Assembly (NCBI GenBank): GCA_038230735.1
Contig: JBBRMR010000012.1
Location: 19,037 to 83,036, forward strand
Direction of reading: 5' to 3'
From: Arcicella sp038230735
Lineage (GTDB): Bacteria; Bacteroidota; Bacteroidia; Cytophagales; Spirosomataceae
DNA length: 64,000 bases
Shown here one piece after another: positions 33,154 through 41,593 of this stretch (the first letter of the stretch is position 1; every line of letters starts with the position of its first letter). The notes beneath the pieces were generated by a model, which was given only the letters and a program-made list of their open reading frames with translations, searched no databases and was not told the origin of the DNA. The position numbers and the translations under genes were made by a program.

Positions 33154-35496
33154 TTACCGCACCAACAAAACCGTTCCTGAATGTGTCAAAACCTCCAAAG
33201 GTTGTTGGGCATTATTATAGCTTAATTGCCACGTGTAAGTGCCTTCGGGGGCTTTTTCAGAGCGATAGATTCCGTCCCAAACTTCTGAATCCGTTTGGCT
33301 CATAAAGACTATTTCGCCCCAACGGTTATAGATTTTTAGTTGATAATTACTTATGTCTTCGGCAATAATCCAGAAGACATCATTATTGCTGTCGCCATTT
33401 GGCGTAAAGATGTTTGGGGCAAGTATTCTTGATCGGCATTTCTGAATCATCTCTATCTTTTTTTCGGTAAAACAGCCCTCTGAATTACTTATTTTAATTT
33501 GATAAATACCTTTTTTTGAGACAGTTACGCTGTTGGTAATTTCCTGATTAGGCTGCCATTTGTAAGTATAGGTCGGGTCGTAGTCTACACTCAAAATATA
33601 GGGTGTGCTGACATTAAAACAGGCTTCAATGTTGTTGGGCAGCATCAAAACGGGCGATGAACTGACCTTTACATTTACGCTACTATCCGCTTCGCACCCC
33701 CCCACTTTGACGTTCAGCTTGTACGTTCCCGAACTAACAGGAGAAATATTGGACGTACTTTCCCCCGACGACCATTGATAAACTGCCCCGCCGATATTTT
33801 TGGCGTTCAATCGCATCGGATTCTTGCAAAAGGTGGTATCTTTTGGCAAACCTAATGTTGGTTTTTGATTTACTACCACTTTCACAGTGGTATCGGCTTG
33901 TGGTTTTGGGCAGTCTTTGGGCGTAATGATTACTTTATATTCTCCTGATTTTGTGATAGTTATCTTCGGGTTCTTTTCGGTTGGCAGGTCTGTTCCGTTT
34001 TTTTGCCATTGATAATTATAGAGTGGTCCTATGTCGGCATTGAGTTTTACGATGTTGCCTTCACAAAACTCCAACGGTCCAGAAACCGCAAGATTTGTTT
34101 TAAATTTTAGGTCGGGCGAAAGGTCAATGAGCCAAAAATCTCGGTTACCCTTACTGCCCAAAACATCACCATCGTTTGAATTGGCGTTGGCACTAACAAA
34201 ATAACCTTTATTGTCAATTTGCTTTACGAAAACGCCAAAATCTCCCGCATTGCCACCCAAAACTTTTTGCCATTGAATTTCTTGTTTACAGTTCAATTTC
34301 ACAATCCATACACGGGCTTGCGGACCCGTCCAAGCGGTTGTTGGCGACTCAATATCACCATTTTTAGAATTAGTTGAACTCGTAAAAACGTAGCCACCGT
34401 CATCCGTTGCTTGGATTCCACCATAAGTTTCCGTTCCTGTGCCTCCATCAATGCCACTTCCTCCGAAGGTTTTTTGCCATTGTAAATTCAAATTTTTATC
34501 CATTTTCAACAACCAAACGTCAAAATCTCCTTGGTTTTTACTGATTGTACCGTTGTTGGAATTACTTTTTCCGATAATCACAAAGCCACCATCTGGTGTG
34601 GTTTCCAAACTGCTGGCAAGGTCTTGGCGAGTACCACCAATGCTCATTTGTCCGATAATATTACCCATTGGGTCAATCAAAGTCATGAAAATATCTTCTC
34701 GCTGATTTGCTCCCGAAGCAATGCCAATATTGCCTACCACCACATAGTTTTTGTTGGGTAATTGTTTGGCGGCTTTGCACATATCCGTAAATAATCCCCT
34801 GGGGAGAATCTGCCAAGAAATAGCTCCCGTATTGGTGATTTTCACAATCCATCCATCGGCATCAATGGGGGATTCACCCGTCAGGTTACCATTGAAAGAT
34901 TTGGCACTGCCTGTGAGTAAATATCCGCCTTCTGAACCAACCACAATCTCACCACTTTCTTCATCCAAAGTTCCTCCAAAACACCTGTTCCATTGAACTG
35001 AACCTGTTTTTGAAAGTTTTATTACGAAAATATCATTACCTCCGTGATTGGTTGAAAAATCGCCATCGGTGGAAGCAGTTGTTCCCAAAATAATAAATCC
35101 TTGGTCAGGAGTTTCTTTGATGGAGGTAACTGTTTCGTCCTTTGAACCGCCCAAACCGACTTGAAATTCAATGATTCCTGTCCCATCGGTTTTCACGATT
35201 AAAGCATCAGAGAACCCTTTGCGAGAACCTGAAATATCTCCGTTGGCAGACGTAGTTTGCCCGCCCAAAATGTAGCTTCCATCGGTTGTGGCATACGTAC
35301 AATTAAGGGTTTCATTGAGCGAACCGCCGATTGTTTTTTGCGAAATAATTTTGGGTGATGTTTTTTGAGCTTGCGTGAGTACGGATACGTGCAGGAAGAC
35401 GTACAGGATAATGCGAACTATGGTCGTCTGTTGGGACACAGACCACAATAATGTCCCAAATGATGTCAATGGGTTTACTAATGAATGGCGGTTCAT
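33154..35496 (-). CDS. Large secreted protein with repeated propeller-like units and CHU_C (type B) type IX sorting domain
   Basis: 780 residues with an N-terminal secretion signal (IVRIILYVFLHVSVLTQAQ; the preceding 24 residues may not be translated). Residues 45-490 repeat a unit of about 50-60 residues: GGSxxE, then TxDGGFIIxGxTxSxxGD, then D(I/V)WLxK, then WQKxFGG (for example TTPDGGFVIIGKSNSNNGTI). Two Ig-like modules with paired Cys follow (EFCEGNIVKLNADIGPLYNY; TFCKNPMRLNAKNIGGAVYQ). The C-terminal 90 residues (NIFTPNGDSNNDVFWIIAED, then YNRWGEIVFMS, WDGIY, PEGTYTW) are the gliding-motility C-terminal domain for type IX export. The ligand is unknown. Confidence 0.88.
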   Translation of the reverse strand: MNRHSLVNPLTSFGTLLWSVSQQTTIVRIILYVFLHVSVLTQAQKTSPKIISQKTIGGSLNETLNCTYATTDGSYILGGQTTSANGDISGSRKGFSDALIVKTDGTGIIEFQVGLGGSKDETVTSIKETPDQGFIILGTTASTDGDFSTNHGGNDIFVIKLSKTGSVQWNRCFGGTLDEESGEIVVGSEGGYLLTGSAKSFNGNLTGESPIDADGWIVKITNTGAISWQILPRGLFTDMCKAAKQLPNKNYVVVGNIGIASGANQREDIFMTLIDPMGNIIGQMSIGGTRQDLASSLETTPDGGFVIIGKSNSNNGTISKNQGDFDVWLLKMDKNLNLQWQKTFGGSGIDGGTGTETYGGIQATDDGGYVFTSSTNSKNGDIESPTTAWTGPQARVWIVKLNCKQEIQWQKVLGGNAGDFGVFVKQIDNKGYFVSANANSNDGDVLGSKGNRDFWLIDLSPDLKFKTNLAVSGPLEFCEGNIVKLNADIGPLYNYQWQKNGTDLPTEKNPKITITKSGEYKVIITPKDCPKPQADTTVKVVVNQKPTLGLPKDTTFCKNPMRLNAKNIGGAVYQWSSGESTSNISPVSSGTYKLNVKVGGCEADSSVNVKVSSSPVLMLPNNIEACFNVSTPYILSVDYDPTYTYKWQPNQEITNSVTVSKKGIYQIKISNSEGCFTEKKIEMIQKCRSRILAPNIFTPNGDSNNDVFWIIAEDISNYQLKIYNRWGEIVFMSQTDSEVWDGIYRSEKAPEGTYTWQLSYNNAQQPLEVLTHSGTVLLVR

Positions 35497-35514
35497 TGCG
35501 TATGTTTTGGGGGA

Positions 35515-35964
35515 TTAGGTAGTCCCTAAATTATTAATCAACTCTTTCGGAATCAGAACTTTGCGTTTATTTTTATAATCATAACAAACGATTCTTGATG
35601 TCCCTTCGGCGGCTATTCTTTGGAGCTTTTCGCTGAAAACAACGTGTTGCATCGTGAAGCCGTATTCCGTCAATGAGTTGGGCAATATCCGTGCCGTAAT
35701 TTTGATGTTGTCGGGGAAGGTGAGCGGGGCTTTGTATTTGCAAGCAACTTCGGCTAAAATGGGTCCGATGCCATCATCGCCCGTGAAATCCATGAAACCT
35801 ATTTGGTTGAAAAATTCGATACGGGCTGTTTCAAAATAACGGAGATAAACAGCATTATTGACATGATTGGCAGCATCCATTTCTCCCCATTGAATGGCTT
35901 GGGAGATGATGGTGGGATAGTCTTTTAATGATTGGTGATTAGTGTTTATTGATTGGTTTTCCAT
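35515..35964 (-). CDS. Hotdog-fold acyl-CoA thioesterase (YbgC/4HBT type)
   Basis: About 149 residues; the ORF allows a start four codons earlier, at 35976. The hotdog signature WGEMDAANHVNNAVYLRYFE has the catalytic Asp and HVNN. FTGDDGIGPILAEVACKYKA and LPNSLTEYGFTMQHVVFSEK are the strands. It should hydrolyse acyl-CoA thioesters in the cytoplasm. The first 15 residues (NQSINTNHQSLKD) are encoded by repeat words (ATTGATTGG, GATTGGTGATTAGTG) like those of the intergenic hairpins, so the true N-terminus is uncertain. Confidence 0.88.
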   Translation of the reverse strand: MENQSINTNHQSLKDYPTIISQAIQWGEMDAANHVNNAVYLRYFETARIEFFNQIGFMDFTGDDGIGPILAEVACKYKAPLTFPDNIKITARILPNSLTEYGFTMQHVVFSEKLQRIAAEGTSRIVCYDYKNKRKVLIPKELINNLGTT

Positions 35965-36038
35965 AGTTGGTATCATAACAATATACTTATTTTTTTGTTT
36001 TCTGATTAAATAGTAAAGTTAAAACCATTCATTGGATT

Positions 36039-36179
36039 ATGAAAATGCAAAAGAAATCTGACTTGCCCACAAAAATCTGCATAACCTGTGGGCGACCTTT
36101 TACTTGGCGAAAGAAATGGGAAAAGGTTTGGGAGGAGGTAAAATATTGTTCAGACCGATGTCGGAATGAGAAGAAATAG
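36039..36179 (+). CDS. DUF2256 small zinc-ribbon-like protein
   Basis: A 46-residue protein below usual ORF limits: MKMQKKSDLPTKICITCGRP then FTWRKKWEKVWEEVKYCSDR and CRNEKK. The CxxC...CSDRC arrangement with FTWRKKW between is the DUF2256 family pattern, probably binding one zinc ion. ATG at 36039 or 36045 could be used. Function is unknown; in other genomes it is often near photolyase or cryptochrome genes, which are not present here. Confidence 0.88.
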   Translation: MKMQKKSDLPTKICITCGRPFTWRKKWEKVWEEVKYCSDRCRNEKK

Positions 36180-36448
36180 AAACCCGATTTTGGTAATAAT
36201 AACCGATTAGTTACTTCCTTAAAATAAATGATGAAGTGCAATCTGCTGATTTAGTAAATTAGTTTAGTAACCCCAAAATAACAAGATGATTTACCCTTAA
36301 CAAAGACATTCCGATTTCTGTCCAAAAAAATCCATACCCGAAAGATGTCTCAGTGAGTACAATTGGACATTATGGAAAAGTTTATTCGGTCGGTACAAAA
36401 TTTAAAGGATAATTTGCCCAAATAAAGTTTGAGATAGAATAATAATCT
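36180..36448. other. 269-bp gap, no supported gene
   Basis: AT-rich DNA between DUF2256 and the convergent beta-barrel gene. A 38-codon open stretch at about 36284-36410 (ending IGHYGKVYSVGTKFKG) has no start codon and no recognised homology; it might be a gene remnant. No hairpin of the repeat family is seen here. Confidence 0.4.
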
Positions 36449-37228
36449 CTAAAACTTCACCCCAAAGTCCAAATAGAAAGCCCCATTTTTCGTAATTAAA
36501 TCACCGAAGGTTTTATCACGATTGACTTCTATTAATCCCCTTTGATATTGAATTCCGAAGAAAAAAACGTCTCCTCCTCTACTCAGTGGCTTTTCAGCTC
36601 CGATGCCTACTAACAATCCAATATCGCCAAAACCAAAAACACTTTGCGAACTTGCCAAACGTTCTTGGTATTGAAAAATTGGGTTTCGAGTTTTATCCAA
36701 AGCCTTTTCCGCAATTTTTAGGTCTAATGTTCCTCCAAATTGTAGGTATAATGGCGTATCATCCAGTATTTTATCACTAAAAATTTTGAAAGTTATCGGC
36801 AGTTGAAGGTATTGAAGGTTGAAATTAGATTCCGTTCCAATGGCTTCATCGGGTGTTAAGGGCGTACTTTTGAAGAGTTCATTATCGTAAAAAGTGCGGT
36901 GCATGGTGTAATTTACACTTTTTACGGTGTACCAAAGTCCCGTGCTAAAAGCGTATTTTTCGGACATATAAAAATCTACTACGGGACCCAAACTCAGCCG
37001 AATATTTCCGCCCGTAGACTCAAAACCTTTGAAGTTTTTGGAAGATTCAACGTAATTGATAATGAGTCCAGGCGAAAATTTGAAGCCCATTTTCATCTTA
37101 TAAAAATTACCTAAAAACCCACTTCCTCCGTTGCCCCCGCCATAATTTGCGTTGGAATTATACCGTTGCGAAAAAGCCCCCAATCCCGACCACAGAATAA
37201 AAAGGGCAATGAATACGTTTTTCTTCAT
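36449..37228 (-). CDS. PorT-like outer-membrane beta-barrel protein
   Basis: About 259 residues from the Met at 37226-37228 (MKKNVFIALFILWSGLGAFS, then QRY), a clear signal peptide; the 33 extra ORF residues upstream are encoded by a palindrome. A short Gly/Asn linker (NANYGGGNGGSGFLGNF) precedes alternating strands such as FKFSPGLIINYVES, IRLSLGPVVDFYMSEKYAFS, LQYLQLPITFKIFSDK and DIGLLVGIGAEKPLSRGGDV, ending FYLDFGVKF with terminal Phe. This is an eight- to ten-strand barrel of the PorT/OMP_b-brl class. It is divergent from gldB, which suggests but does not prove a link to the type IX/gliding system. Confidence 0.78.
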   Translation of the reverse strand: MKKNVFIALFILWSGLGAFSQRYNSNANYGGGNGGSGFLGNFYKMKMGFKFSPGLIINYVESSKNFKGFESTGGNIRLSLGPVVDFYMSEKYAFSTGLWYTVKSVNYTMHRTFYDNELFKSTPLTPDEAIGTESNFNLQYLQLPITFKIFSDKILDDTPLYLQFGGTLDLKIAEKALDKTRNPIFQYQERLASSQSVFGFGDIGLLVGIGAEKPLSRGGDVFFFGIQYQRGLIEVNRDKTFGDLITKNGAFYLDFGVKF

Positions 37229-37246
37229 AATTTTGTAAGGATTATT

Positions 37247-37315
37247 TCGATGTTTGATGCTCGGTTGTTCGATGTTCGGAAACCAAGACCCCGAACATCG
37301 AACAACAAACATCGA
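37247..37315. repeat. Palindrome of the CGATGTTCG type in the porT-like/gldB divergent region
   Basis: TTGTTCGATGTTCGG (37265-37279) pairs perfectly with CCGAACATCGAACAA (37291-37305), and TCGATGTTTG (37247-37256) with CAAACATCGA (37306-37315), leaving an 8-nt bulge. It occupies nearly the whole divergent gap, one base before the gldB ATG. It therefore lies in the leader or promoter of both genes. Confidence 0.85.
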
Positions 37316-37316
37316 T

Positions 37317-38345
37317 ATGAAATACACTTTGTTTTTAATTTTTACGGCTCTTGTGTATGGATGTACCCACGAACAGGACAGTCAAACTACCAATTCTGAC
37401 CCCGACTTTACTAACGTAAAAGTGGAGGTAAATATTCAACGGCTTGATAAAGAAATGTTTGCGTGTCAAAGTAAAGACGAATTACTGGAATTTTTCGATA
37501 AGTACCCTACTTTTATCGTTGATTATTTTCAAGTTCCAACGGCTGAATTTGATAGACTGGCGGAACAACTTTTGCCTTTGATTGCTAATAAAGGCTTGCA
37601 AGATTTCTACAAACAGTCGCAAAGCCCAGCCTTTTTTGGCAATCAAAATTTAGAAAATGACTTCCGTGAAGCCTTCCAACATTTGAAATATTATTATCCT
37701 ACTTTCAAAGAACCCAAAATCTATACCACTTTTACGGGTTTCTTCGGACAAGGCGTTTTACAAAACCGTGAACTTATCGTTTCGGACTCTGTAATTTACA
37801 TCGGATTGGATTATTTTATGGGTAAAAAAGGGAAATTCCTACCTGATATTTACGATTACCAACTCCGTAAAGCATCTCCAAACGCCATTCTGCCACAAGC
37901 CATACTTTTGCTGTCAGAACGCTACAATGCCACAAATCCGAAGGATAAAACGATGCTTTCGGAGATGGTTTGGTATGGCAAAAGTTACGTGTTTGCCCAC
38001 ACCATGATGCCCAATACCAATGATAGTTTGTTCATCGGATATTCGAGCCAACAATTGACTGATACCTACACTTATCAAAAAGATATTTGGGGACATTTTA
38101 TTCAAAACCAATTGCTATACTCAACCCAAGAACCCATCAAAGCAAAATACGTGGGCGAACGACCCACTACGCCCGAAATTGGAAAGAACTGCCCAGGCAC
38201 AATCGGCAGGTGGTTAGGTTGGCGAATTGTGGGTAAATATTTTGATGAAAATGAAAAACTTAAAATTCAAGATTTAATGAAACAAACCGATGCCCAAAAA
38301 ATCTTTGAGGCTTCCAAATATAAGGGTTTACCCGATGAGGAATAG
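37317..38345 (+). CDS. gldB: Gliding motility lipoprotein GldB
   Basis: About 342 residues from the ATG at 37317-37319; the ORF's earlier Met codons lie inside a palindrome. The leader MKYTLFLIFTALVYGCTHEQ has a lipobox (VYGC). The body shows the GldB order: VEVNIQRLDKEMFACQSKDE, YPTFIVDYF, YKQSQSPAFFGNQN, ILLLSERYN, MVWYGKSYVFAHTMMPNTND, and the C-terminal NCPGTIGRWLGWRIVGKYFD followed by AQKIFEASKYKGLPD. Member of the gliding/type IX apparatus in the envelope. In flavobacteria gldB is usually followed by gldC, which is not found here. Confidence 0.88.
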   Translation: MKYTLFLIFTALVYGCTHEQDSQTTNSDPDFTNVKVEVNIQRLDKEMFACQSKDELLEFFDKYPTFIVDYFQVPTAEFDRLAEQLLPLIANKGLQDFYKQSQSPAFFGNQNLENDFREAFQHLKYYYPTFKEPKIYTTFTGFFGQGVLQNRELIVSDSVIYIGLDYFMGKKGKFLPDIYDYQLRKASPNAILPQAILLLSERYNATNPKDKTMLSEMVWYGKSYVFAHTMMPNTNDSLFIGYSSQQLTDTYTYQKDIWGHFIQNQLLYSTQEPIKAKYVGERPTTPEIGKNCPGTIGRWLGWRIVGKYFDENEKLKIQDLMKQTDAQKIFEASKYKGLPDEE

Positions 38346-38494
38346 ATTTTCGATGTTCGTATGGCGGTGTTCGATATTCAAGTAAACCGTAAAATAAAAT
38401 TTTCACTCTCAAATTGCATTTTTCAGCGATTTTTTATAACTTCAAATCTCATACAACCGCTAATTTTATGAGATTTTTTCTTTAAAAATAAAAC

Positions 38495-39814
38495 ATGAAC
38501 CACATTTCAAAAATCCTTATCTTTTCTTCGGCAATCCTCTTTTTTGCCTGTAACGCTACCAAGGTTAGCATGAAATCAGTGTCTCGAAGATTGAAGGAAT
38601 CGGAGGTTTTCAAGAATAATCATACGGGTTTTGCTTTATATGATATTGCAGAGAAAAAAATGCTTCTTCAACATAATTCCGAACGCTATTTCATCCCCGC
38701 TTCCAATACTAAATTATTCACTTTTTATGCAAGTCTGAAAACCTTGGGAACCTCCGTTCAGGGAGATTCAATTCCCGCTTTTCATTACCAAATTTCGGGC
38801 GATTCATTAATTCTGTGGGGAACTGGCGACCCATCTTTTCTCAATCCTGACTTACCCAAAAGTAGGACTTTTGATTTTTTGAAAAATAGACCCGAAAAAA
38901 TCTATTTTTCCAATGATAATTTCACGGGTTCTTTCTTTGGCGATGGCTGGTCTTGGGATGATTACAACGATTATTACGCTGCCGAAATTTCCGCCTTCCC
39001 AGTTCATGGAAACATAGTCCGATTTACTGGAAACAAGGAAAATACCTTGAATATTCAACCTAAATTCTTTGCGGATAAAACCTATAATTGGTCAAAATCT
39101 GCGACTTTTTCAGTGCAAAGAGATATGGGTACAAACCTATTTAGTTATCCCGCAGGGAAGACCATAAAACCCAATTATTCACAAGATGTTCCTTTCAAAA
39201 CGGGCGTAGAAGTCATCACGGCTTTACTGACCGATACCTTGAAAAAAGAGGTAACAATCATCAATAAACCGCTTGAAAAATCAGCAAAAACGTTTTATAG
39301 TTTGCCTTCGGATAGTCTGTATTTCCGAATGTTACAAGTAAGTGATAATATGATTGCAGAACACCTGATGCTGTTATGTGCGGATGCCCTCACAGGTGAG
39401 TTGAATACTACTTTGGGCATCGAAAAAGCGAAAGAAAAATTCATGGCTGACCTGCCAGATGCTCCTCGTTGGGTGGACGGTTCGGGGCTTTCAAGGTTCA
39501 ATCTATTTACACCACGAACTATGATTGCGTTATTAGATAAAATCCATGATATTGTTCCCGAAGAACGCCTTTTCAAACTCCTTCCCGCCGCAGGAAAATC
39601 GGGTACGATAAGGAGTTTAGTTACTACCGATAAACCTTACATTTTTGCCAAGTCAGGTTCTTTGAGTAATAATTATTGTTTGAGTGGTTTTATCGTTACA
39701 AAGAAAGGTAAAACATTGATTTTCAGTATGATGAATAATAATTTTCTGAAATCAACTGCTGAAATTCGGAAGGAAGTTGGGAGTATTTTGACGGAAATTT
39801 ATGAGAATAATTGA
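38495..39814 (+). CDS. dacB: D-alanyl-D-alanine carboxypeptidase/endopeptidase, PBP4 family
   Basis: 439 residues. The lipobox-like start MNHISKILIFSSAILFFACN suggests a lipoprotein. The three penicillin-binding motifs are intact: SxxK in FIPASNTKLFTFYASLKTLG, SxN as SDN in LQVSDNMIAEHLMLLC, and KSG in IFAKSGSLSNNYCLSGF. WVDGSGLSRFNLFTPRTMIA is typical of DacB. The domain II insert is shorter than in E. coli PBP4. It trims and cleaves peptidoglycan cross-links in the periplasm. Confidence 0.93.
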   Translation: MNHISKILIFSSAILFFACNATKVSMKSVSRRLKESEVFKNNHTGFALYDIAEKKMLLQHNSERYFIPASNTKLFTFYASLKTLGTSVQGDSIPAFHYQISGDSLILWGTGDPSFLNPDLPKSRTFDFLKNRPEKIYFSNDNFTGSFFGDGWSWDDYNDYYAAEISAFPVHGNIVRFTGNKENTLNIQPKFFADKTYNWSKSATFSVQRDMGTNLFSYPAGKTIKPNYSQDVPFKTGVEVITALLTDTLKKEVTIINKPLEKSAKTFYSLPSDSLYFRMLQVSDNMIAEHLMLLCADALTGELNTTLGIEKAKEKFMADLPDAPRWVDGSGLSRFNLFTPRTMIALLDKIHDIVPEERLFKLLPAAGKSGTIRSLVTTDKPYIFAKSGSLSNNYCLSGFIVTKKGKTLIFSMMNNNFLKSTAEIRKEVGSILTEIYENN

Positions 39815-39821
39815 GATATAC

Positions 39822-39885
39822 TGTAGCTCGAAGTGGCACTTCGAGAAATTAACGTACCATTCTCAAAGTGCCACTTCGAGCTACA
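39822..39885. repeat. Hairpin with 26-bp arms between dacB and the esterase gene
   Basis: The left arm (39822-39847, TGTAGCTCGAAGTGGCACTT and on) and the right arm (39860-39885) are complementary at 25 of 26 positions, around a 12-nt loop. The arm CTCGAAGTGGCACTTCGAG is itself nearly palindromic. It ends 8 bp before the esterase ATG, where it could hide the ribosome-binding region. Confidence 0.88.
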
Positions 39886-39893
39886 ATTTCCCC

Positions 39894-40688
39894 ATGAAAG
39901 CCATCGTCCTTACGTTTGGAATATTACTAAGTTCTTGGTCAATTTTGGCACAGGAACAACTATATTTTAATCCCCTTTATGTACCTTATACGGATACTAC
40001 GCTGGTCTATACGCCCAAAGATTATATAATGGCTTCGGGAAAAAAATACCCAGTAATGTTTCTTCTGCATGGTGTAGGGGCAAATTTTCATCAATGGAAT
40101 TCTATTATAAATGTGCAACGATATGCTGATGCTTATGGATTTATCATTGTCTGTCCAGACGGTTTAAAGGACTCTTGGTACATCAATAGCCCTCGAAAAA
40201 TAATGAGTAAATTTGAAGATTTCTTCTTCAAAGATTTAATGCCAACCATCAAAAAGAAATATCGGGTGGAGGATGAACAAGTTTTTATCACAGGAATCTG
40301 TTCGGGCGGACACGGGGCTTTTAGTTTATTTTCAAAACATCCAGAAATGTTTAGAGCCGCAGGGAGTTCGGGGGGCATTTTGGATTTGAGCGTTGAGGCA
40401 GCCAATGCCAGTTTGCAAAATATTTTGGGGTCGAATGAAACAGATGTTTTCAGAAAGTTTTCGATGATTCATAATGTTGGAAAAATGGCAGCATCACAAA
40501 AAGAAATCATCTTCGACTGTGGTACGGAAGACGTTAATTATGAAGCGAATAATGATTTTAGAAGACGTTGCGATGAATTGAAAGTGAAGGCAACCTATAT
40601 CTCACAACCTGGCAAACACGACAAAGCCTACTGGCAAAAAGCCATTAAAGTACAGTTTGATTTTTTTAAGCGGATTATTCGAGAGTAG
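39894..40688 (+). CDS. Secreted alpha/beta-hydrolase, esterase D/tributyrin esterase type with Cys at the nucleophile elbow
   Basis: About 264 residues from the ATG at 39894-39896, giving the signal peptide MKAIVLTFGILLSSWSILAQ. The preceding 31 ORF codons lie in a hairpin. The esterase pattern is VMFLLHGVGANFHQWN (oxyanion region), FIIVCPDGLKDSWYIN, and QVFITGICSGGHGAFSLFSK. The family elbow is normally G-x-S-M-G-G-H-G-A; here the Ser position reads Cys (G-I-C-S-G-G-H-G-A). The acid and base appear in FDCGTEDVNYEAN and QPGKHDKAYW. It lies 72 bp before kduI and may act in the same carbohydrate pathway, for example as a deacylase. Confidence 0.8.
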   Translation: MKAIVLTFGILLSSWSILAQEQLYFNPLYVPYTDTTLVYTPKDYIMASGKKYPVMFLLHGVGANFHQWNSIINVQRYADAYGFIIVCPDGLKDSWYINSPRKIMSKFEDFFFKDLMPTIKKKYRVEDEQVFITGICSGGHGAFSLFSKHPEMFRAAGSSGGILDLSVEAANASLQNILGSNETDVFRKFSMIHNVGKMAASQKEIIFDCGTEDVNYEANNDFRRRCDELKVKATYISQPGKHDKAYWQKAIKVQFDFFKRIIRE

Positions 40689-40760
40689 AGGCGGATAGTT
40701 TTCAGTATAAATCCCCTATCTCAGCCTTTATACTTCTACAATTAATACCATAGACTCTTT

Positions 40761-41591
40761 ATGCAAATTTATCAAGCAATCAGTCAGCGAGAAGCACAAT
40801 CTTTTGATAATGAACAACTTAGAGATAATTTTTTGTTAGAAACTATCTTTCAAAAAAACGAAATCTCTTTATCTTATACCCACTACGACCGTGTAATTTT
40901 GGGTGGAGCAATGCCTACAGATTCTGAAATCGTATTGCCAACTTATGATAATCTCAAGTCAGATTATTTCTTGGAACGCCGTGAATTAGGCATCATCAAC
41001 GTGGGCGGAGATGGTGAAATATCGGTGGATGGAACAAGTTTTTCGCTCTCAAAATTAGATGCCCTTTACATTGGAAAAGGCTCAAAATTAGTTACTTTCA
41101 AGAGTGTAAATGCTGAAAATCCTGCTCAATTTTTCTTATTATCTGCACCCGCCCATCAGGAATACCCAACCCGTAAGATGAGTAAAGAAGAGGCTTCGCC
41201 AGTGTCTTTGGGAACTGTAGAAACTGCCAATGAACGCACGATTTACAAATATATTCACCGTGATGGCATCAAAAGTTGTCAGGTGGTCATGGGACTAACG
41301 GTTTTGAAAACAGGTAGCGTTTGGAACACCATGCCCGCCCACGTACACGACCGCCGTATGGAAGCCTATTTGTATTTTGACGTAAATCCAGAACATCGGG
41401 TTTTTCATTTGATGGGACAACCTCAAAATACTCGGCATTTAGTGGTGGCAAATCATCAGGCGGTTTTATCACCACCGTGGTCGATTCACTCGGGAGCTGG
41501 CACAACTAATTATTCTTTTATTTGGGCAATGGCGGGTGAAAATCAAGACTTTACCGACATGGATTTTGCTAATATTGCTGATTTGAAATAA
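40761..41591 (+). CDS. kduI: 5-keto-4-deoxyuronate isomerase
   Basis: Isomerises 5-keto-4-deoxyuronate to 3-deoxy-glycero-hexosulosonate in pectin and glycosaminoglycan uronate breakdown. 276 residues, the standard length. Cupin fold; zinc ligands are visible in NTMPAHVHDRRMEAYLYFDV (two His and Glu) and in VLSPPWSIHSGAGTTNYSFI (His). YDRVILGGAMPTDSEIVLP and ERRELGIINVGGDG are also typical. It is 2 bp upstream of the GH88 gene, so the two form an operon for unsaturated uronides. Confidence 0.96.
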   Translation: MQIYQAISQREAQSFDNEQLRDNFLLETIFQKNEISLSYTHYDRVILGGAMPTDSEIVLPTYDNLKSDYFLERRELGIINVGGDGEISVDGTSFSLSKLDALYIGKGSKLVTFKSVNAENPAQFFLLSAPAHQEYPTRKMSKEEASPVSLGTVETANERTIYKYIHRDGIKSCQVVMGLTVLKTGSVWNTMPAHVHDRRMEAYLYFDVNPEHRVFHLMGQPQNTRHLVVANHQAVLSPPWSIHSGAGTTNYSFIWAMAGENQDFTDMDFANIADLK

Positions 41592-41593
41592 AC

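Noticed and set aside
36284..36410. 38-codon open stretch ending IGHYGKVYSVGTKFKG
   Set aside because: No start codon, no recognised family and no ribosome-binding context; at most a remnant.
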